Assembly (NCBI GenBank): GCA_017958245.1
Contig: JAGDDC010000046.1
Location: 1 to 8,792 of the forward strand
Length of the DNA stretch: 8,792 nucleotides
Source of the DNA: Lachnospiraceae bacterium
GTDB lineage: Bacteria; Bacillota_A; Clostridia; Lachnospirales; Lachnospiraceae
Direction: 5' to 3'
The position numbers and the translations under genes were made by a program. Below, piece after piece: positions 6,928-8,792 of the stretch. The notes beneath the pieces are model-generated. The model was not told the origin of the DNA and made no database searches. It saw only the letters and a program-made list of their open reading frames with translations. How positions within the stretch are numbered: the stretch's first letter is position 1; each line of letters starts with the position of its first letter.

Positions 6928-8331
6928 TCACTCCTTGGTCTTCTTTGACCTGGTCTTCTTCGCGGGCTTCTCTTCGGGCACTTCCTCAGCAGGCTCCTGA
7001 TCCTGAGCCTCTGCGTCATAGTACTCGTCCTGAGCGTCGGGGTCGTAGTAGTCGCCCTGATCGTCAGGATCATAGTAGTCGCCCTGCGCATCGGGATCGT
7101 AGTAGTCGCCCTGAGCGTCGGGATCGTAATAGTCGCCCTGCGCATCGGGATCGTAGTAATCGCCCTGTGCGTCGGGATCGTAGTAGTCACCCTGGTAGTT
7201 CGCGTCGTAGTACTCACCCTCGTAGCCTTCTGTGGTCTGAGCTGCGGGCTCGATGTACTCGCCTGCGGCCTCAGCCTGCGATTCGCTCTTTATGTCGATC
7301 TTGTAGCCTGTGAGTCTGGCCGCAAGTCTTGCGTTCTGTCCTTCCTTGCCTATAGCCAGCGAGAGCTGATAGTCGGGAACTATGACTCTCGCGCTCTTGT
7401 CCTCCACGGATACCCTCACGGATACCACCTTGGCAGGGCTTAAAGCGTTCTCTATGAGGATCTCGGGGTCGTCGCTCCAGTTGATGATATCGATCTTCTC
7501 ATCATTCAGCTCGCCGACGATCGCATTGACCCTCGCTCCGTTGAGACCAACGCATGCGCCGACCGCGTCGACGTTGGGGTCGTTGGAGTATACGGCCATC
7601 TTTGTCCTGGCACCCGCCTCACGCGCGATGCTCTTGATCTCCACAATGCCGTCCTTGACCTCTGTAACTTCCTCCTCAAAGAGTCTCTTCACGAGATCCT
7701 TGTGAGTCCTTGAGACTGTGATCTTCGGTCCTTTGGGCGTATCCTTTACCTCGAGGACATAAACCCTGATCCTCTGTGTGGGAGTGAAATGCTCGCTCTT
7801 TATCTGCTCGTTCTCTGTGAGGACAGCATCGCATTTGCCAAGATTGATGCTCACGTTGTTGCCGACATAGCGCTGAACGATGCCTGTCACAACTTCGTGT
7901 TCTCTGCCGAGATAGTGGTTGTAGAGGACTTTCCTCTCCTCTTCCCTGATCTTCTGTACAACGACCTGCTTTGCCTTCTGAGCCGCGATACGTCCGAAGT
8001 TCCTGGGTGTTACCTCGAGTCTTACGACGTCTCCTACGGAGAACTTCTTTCTGGGATGCTTTGCATGAGCCTCGGCAAGTGTCATCTCAAGCGCGGAGTC
8101 CGAAACCGTCTCCACTATGGTCTTGTCCGCGAACACGCCTACCGCTCCCGTCTCCCTGTTGATGCTCACAACGATGTTGTCGGACTTTCCGAACTCATTC
8201 TTGCAGGCAGCAAGCAGCGAGTTTTCGATCTCCTCAAGGAGTATCTCCTTGCTTATGTCCTTCTCCTTCTCGATCTGATCCAACGCTTCGATCAGTTCTC
8301 TGTTGTTGGATGCTTCCTGTTTCGTAGCCAT
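6928..8331 (-). CDS. nusA: Transcription termination/antitermination factor NusA with a repeat tail
   Basis: NusA binds RNA polymerase and nascent RNA, and governs pausing and termination. In the 467-residue product the N-terminal polymerase-binding domain covers about 1-130 (EALDQIEKEKDISKEILLEE near 15-34), S1 about 145-210, KH1 about 228-300 with GLNGARV at 262-268, and KH2 about 302-350 with IGKEGQNARLAARLTG at 327-342. As in other Firmicutes there are no C-terminal AR repeats. In their place is an acidic tail: eight nine-residue YYDPDAQGD-type repeats at 374-445, then EPAEEVPEE and a Lys/Arg-rich end. The ATG at 8331 is certain: AAGGAGGG lies nine bases upstream. It follows rimP by 24 bases and ends in TGA. 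Confidence 0.97.
   Translation of the reverse strand: MATKQEASNNRELIEALDQIEKEKDISKEILLEEIENSLLAACKNEFGKSDNIVVSINRETGAVGVFADKTIVETVSDSALEMTLAEAHAKHPRKKFSVGDVVRLEVTPRNFGRIAAQKAKQVVVQKIREEERKVLYNHYLGREHEVVTGIVQRYVGNNVSINLGKCDAVLTENEQIKSEHFTPTQRIRVYVLEVKDTPKGPKITVSRTHKDLVKRLFEEEVTEVKDGIVEIKSIAREAGARTKMAVYSNDPNVDAVGACVGLNGARVNAIVGELNDEKIDIINWSDDPEILIENALSPAKVVSVRVSVEDKSARVIVPDYQLSLAIGKEGQNARLAARLTGYKIDIKSESQAEAAGEYIEPAAQTTEGYEGEYYDANYQGDYYDPDAQGDYYDPDAQGDYYDPDAQGDYYDPDAQGDYYDPDDQGDYYDPDAQDEYYDAEAQDQEPAEEVPEEKPAKKTRSKKTKE
6997..7212 (-). repeat. Eight tandem 27-bp units encoding YYDPDAQGD in the NusA tail
   Basis: The tract has a strict 27-base period. Units in protein order are YYDANYQGD, four YYDPDAQGD, YYDPDDQGD, YYDPDAQDE and YYDAEAQDQ (residues 374-445). 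The central units differ almost only at synonymous positions (for example GCG/TCG-type third-base changes in the plus-strand reading), so they are not a recent exact duplication. The period is a multiple of three, so gain or loss of a unit would keep the frame. Confidence 0.93.
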
Positions 8332-8355
8332 CTTTAAAAACCCTCCTTAGAAAAA
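8332..8355 (-). promoter_or_regulatory. Ribosome binding site of nusA
   Basis: The 24-base rimP-nusA spacer contains AAGGAGGG nine bases before the nusA ATG, the strongest Shine-Dalgarno in the window. It fixes the nusA start. No terminator or promoter is visible in it. Confidence 0.8.
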
Positions 8356-8792
8356 TCAGTCTGTAAATGCAAGTCTTATGGACGATATGTTCTGTCTTTC
8401 GAGTCTGATCGTCCCGTTTTCAGTCTTTAGCGAAATTGTTTTATCATCAAAAGCCTCAAGCTCCGATTCAAATTCCTTCTGCCCGTCAAAGGCCTTAAAG
8501 AGCTTCACCTCCACGAGCTTTCCGATACTTCTTTCAAAGTCACGGTCCTTCTTTAGCGGTCTTGTGAGTCCCGGCGAACTCACCTCGAGGATATAAGGCC
8601 CGTCTATGAAATCCTCCGCATCAAGCGGCCCGTCAAGCCTCCTGCTGAAGGTCTCACAGTCGTCGACCGTTATCCCTCCTTCCTTGTCGATGTAGACTCT
8701 CAGATAGAAATCCGAGCCTTCTTTCACATACTCGACATCCACGAGTTCAAACCCGAGATCCTTTGCTATGCCTTCCGCAAGCTTCTCGGTCC
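8356..8792 (-). CDS. rimP: Ribosome maturation factor RimP (5' end outside window)
   Basis: RimP assists early 30S assembly. The frame is open to the window edge and encodes TEKLAEGIAKDLGFELVDVE upstream of YVKEGSDFYLRVYIDKEGG, the normal RimP N-terminal domain, so an internal GTG at 8742 is not the start. Further marks are ITVDDCETFSRRLDGPLD, PYILEVSSPGLTRPLKKDRD (the family signature) and a C-terminal Sm-like domain, VEVKLFKAFDGQKEFES. About 145 residues are visible; only a few N-terminal residues and the start codon are missing. It heads the operon as far as the window shows, and its TGA lies 24 bases before nusA. Confidence 0.95.
   Translation of the reverse strand, partial: TEKLAEGIAKDLGFELVDVEYVKEGSDFYLRVYIDKEGGITVDDCETFSRRLDGPLDAEDFIDGPYILEVSSPGLTRPLKKDRDFERSIGKLVEVKLFKAFDGQKEFESELEAFDDKTISLKTENGTIRLERQNISSIRLAFTD

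Noticed and set aside
6997..7212. CRISPR-like array
   Set aside because: Units are contiguous 27-bp tandem repeats with no spacers, in frame within nusA.
6945..7313. Arg/Ser-rich plus-strand frame and a Thr-rich minus-strand frame across the NusA tail
   Set aside because: Both are other-frame readings of the 27-bp repeat in nusA; the periodic composition is a by-product.
559..8331. Genome-wide reassignment of TAG to an amino acid
   Set aside because: Only one in-frame TAG is found within well over two thousand codons of conserved genes, and three genes end at TAG near normal family length.
8356..8742. rimP beginning at the GTG at 8742
   Set aside because: The frame stays open to the window edge and encodes normal RimP N-terminal residues upstream, so the true start is outside the window.

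Overview
The window is a nearly gap-free run of nine genes, all on the minus strand. In transcription order (right to left) they are rimP (5' end cut by the window edge), nusA, rnpM/ylxR, ylxQ, infB, rbfA, nrnA (DHH/DHHA1 phosphoesterase), truB and ribF (3' end cut by the window edge). This is the conserved nusA-infB transcription/translation operon. The order, the L7Ae-like ylxQ beside ylxR, the NusA without the enterobacterial C-terminal AR repeats, and nrnA between rbfA and truB point to a Firmicute of the class Clostridia, probably Lachnospiraceae-like. I infer this from gene order and protein style; I ran no search. Base composition looks moderate to slightly GC-rich.

Layout from right to left: rimP at 8356-8792, nusA at 6928-8331, rnpM at 6607-6879, ylxQ at 6273-6629, infB at 3095-6121 with an amber-interrupted 5' extension at 6143-6241, rbfA at 2625-3098, nrnA at 1597-2589, truB at 559-1572 and ribF at 1-539. 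Gaps are at most about 50 bases or are overlaps (ylxQ starts inside rnpM; infB and rbfA share ATGA). I see no promoter, strong terminator, RNA gene, mobile element or CRISPR. The products act together: NusA in transcription elongation and termination; RimP and RbfA in 30S maturation; IF2 in initiation; TruB in tRNA psi55; RnpM and YlxQ as small RNA-binding proteins; NrnA in nanoRNA/pAp turnover; RibF in FMN/FAD synthesis.

The housekeeping content is ordinary, but some details are not. (1) The first IF2_N domain of infB begins at a well-placed ATG (6241) with a good Shine-Dalgarno sequence. It is interrupted by one in-frame TAG (6145-6143), and the same frame continues straight into the rest of IF2, with an ATG 21 bases after the stop. 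(2) IF2 carries twelve DG[KRS]P[LV] units in its N-terminal region. (3) NusA ends in eight tandem nine-residue Tyr/Asp repeats, a 27-bp period whose units differ mostly at synonymous positions. (4) RbfA ends in an acidic heptad-like tail. (5) TruB has a four-cysteine insertion after its catalytic region.
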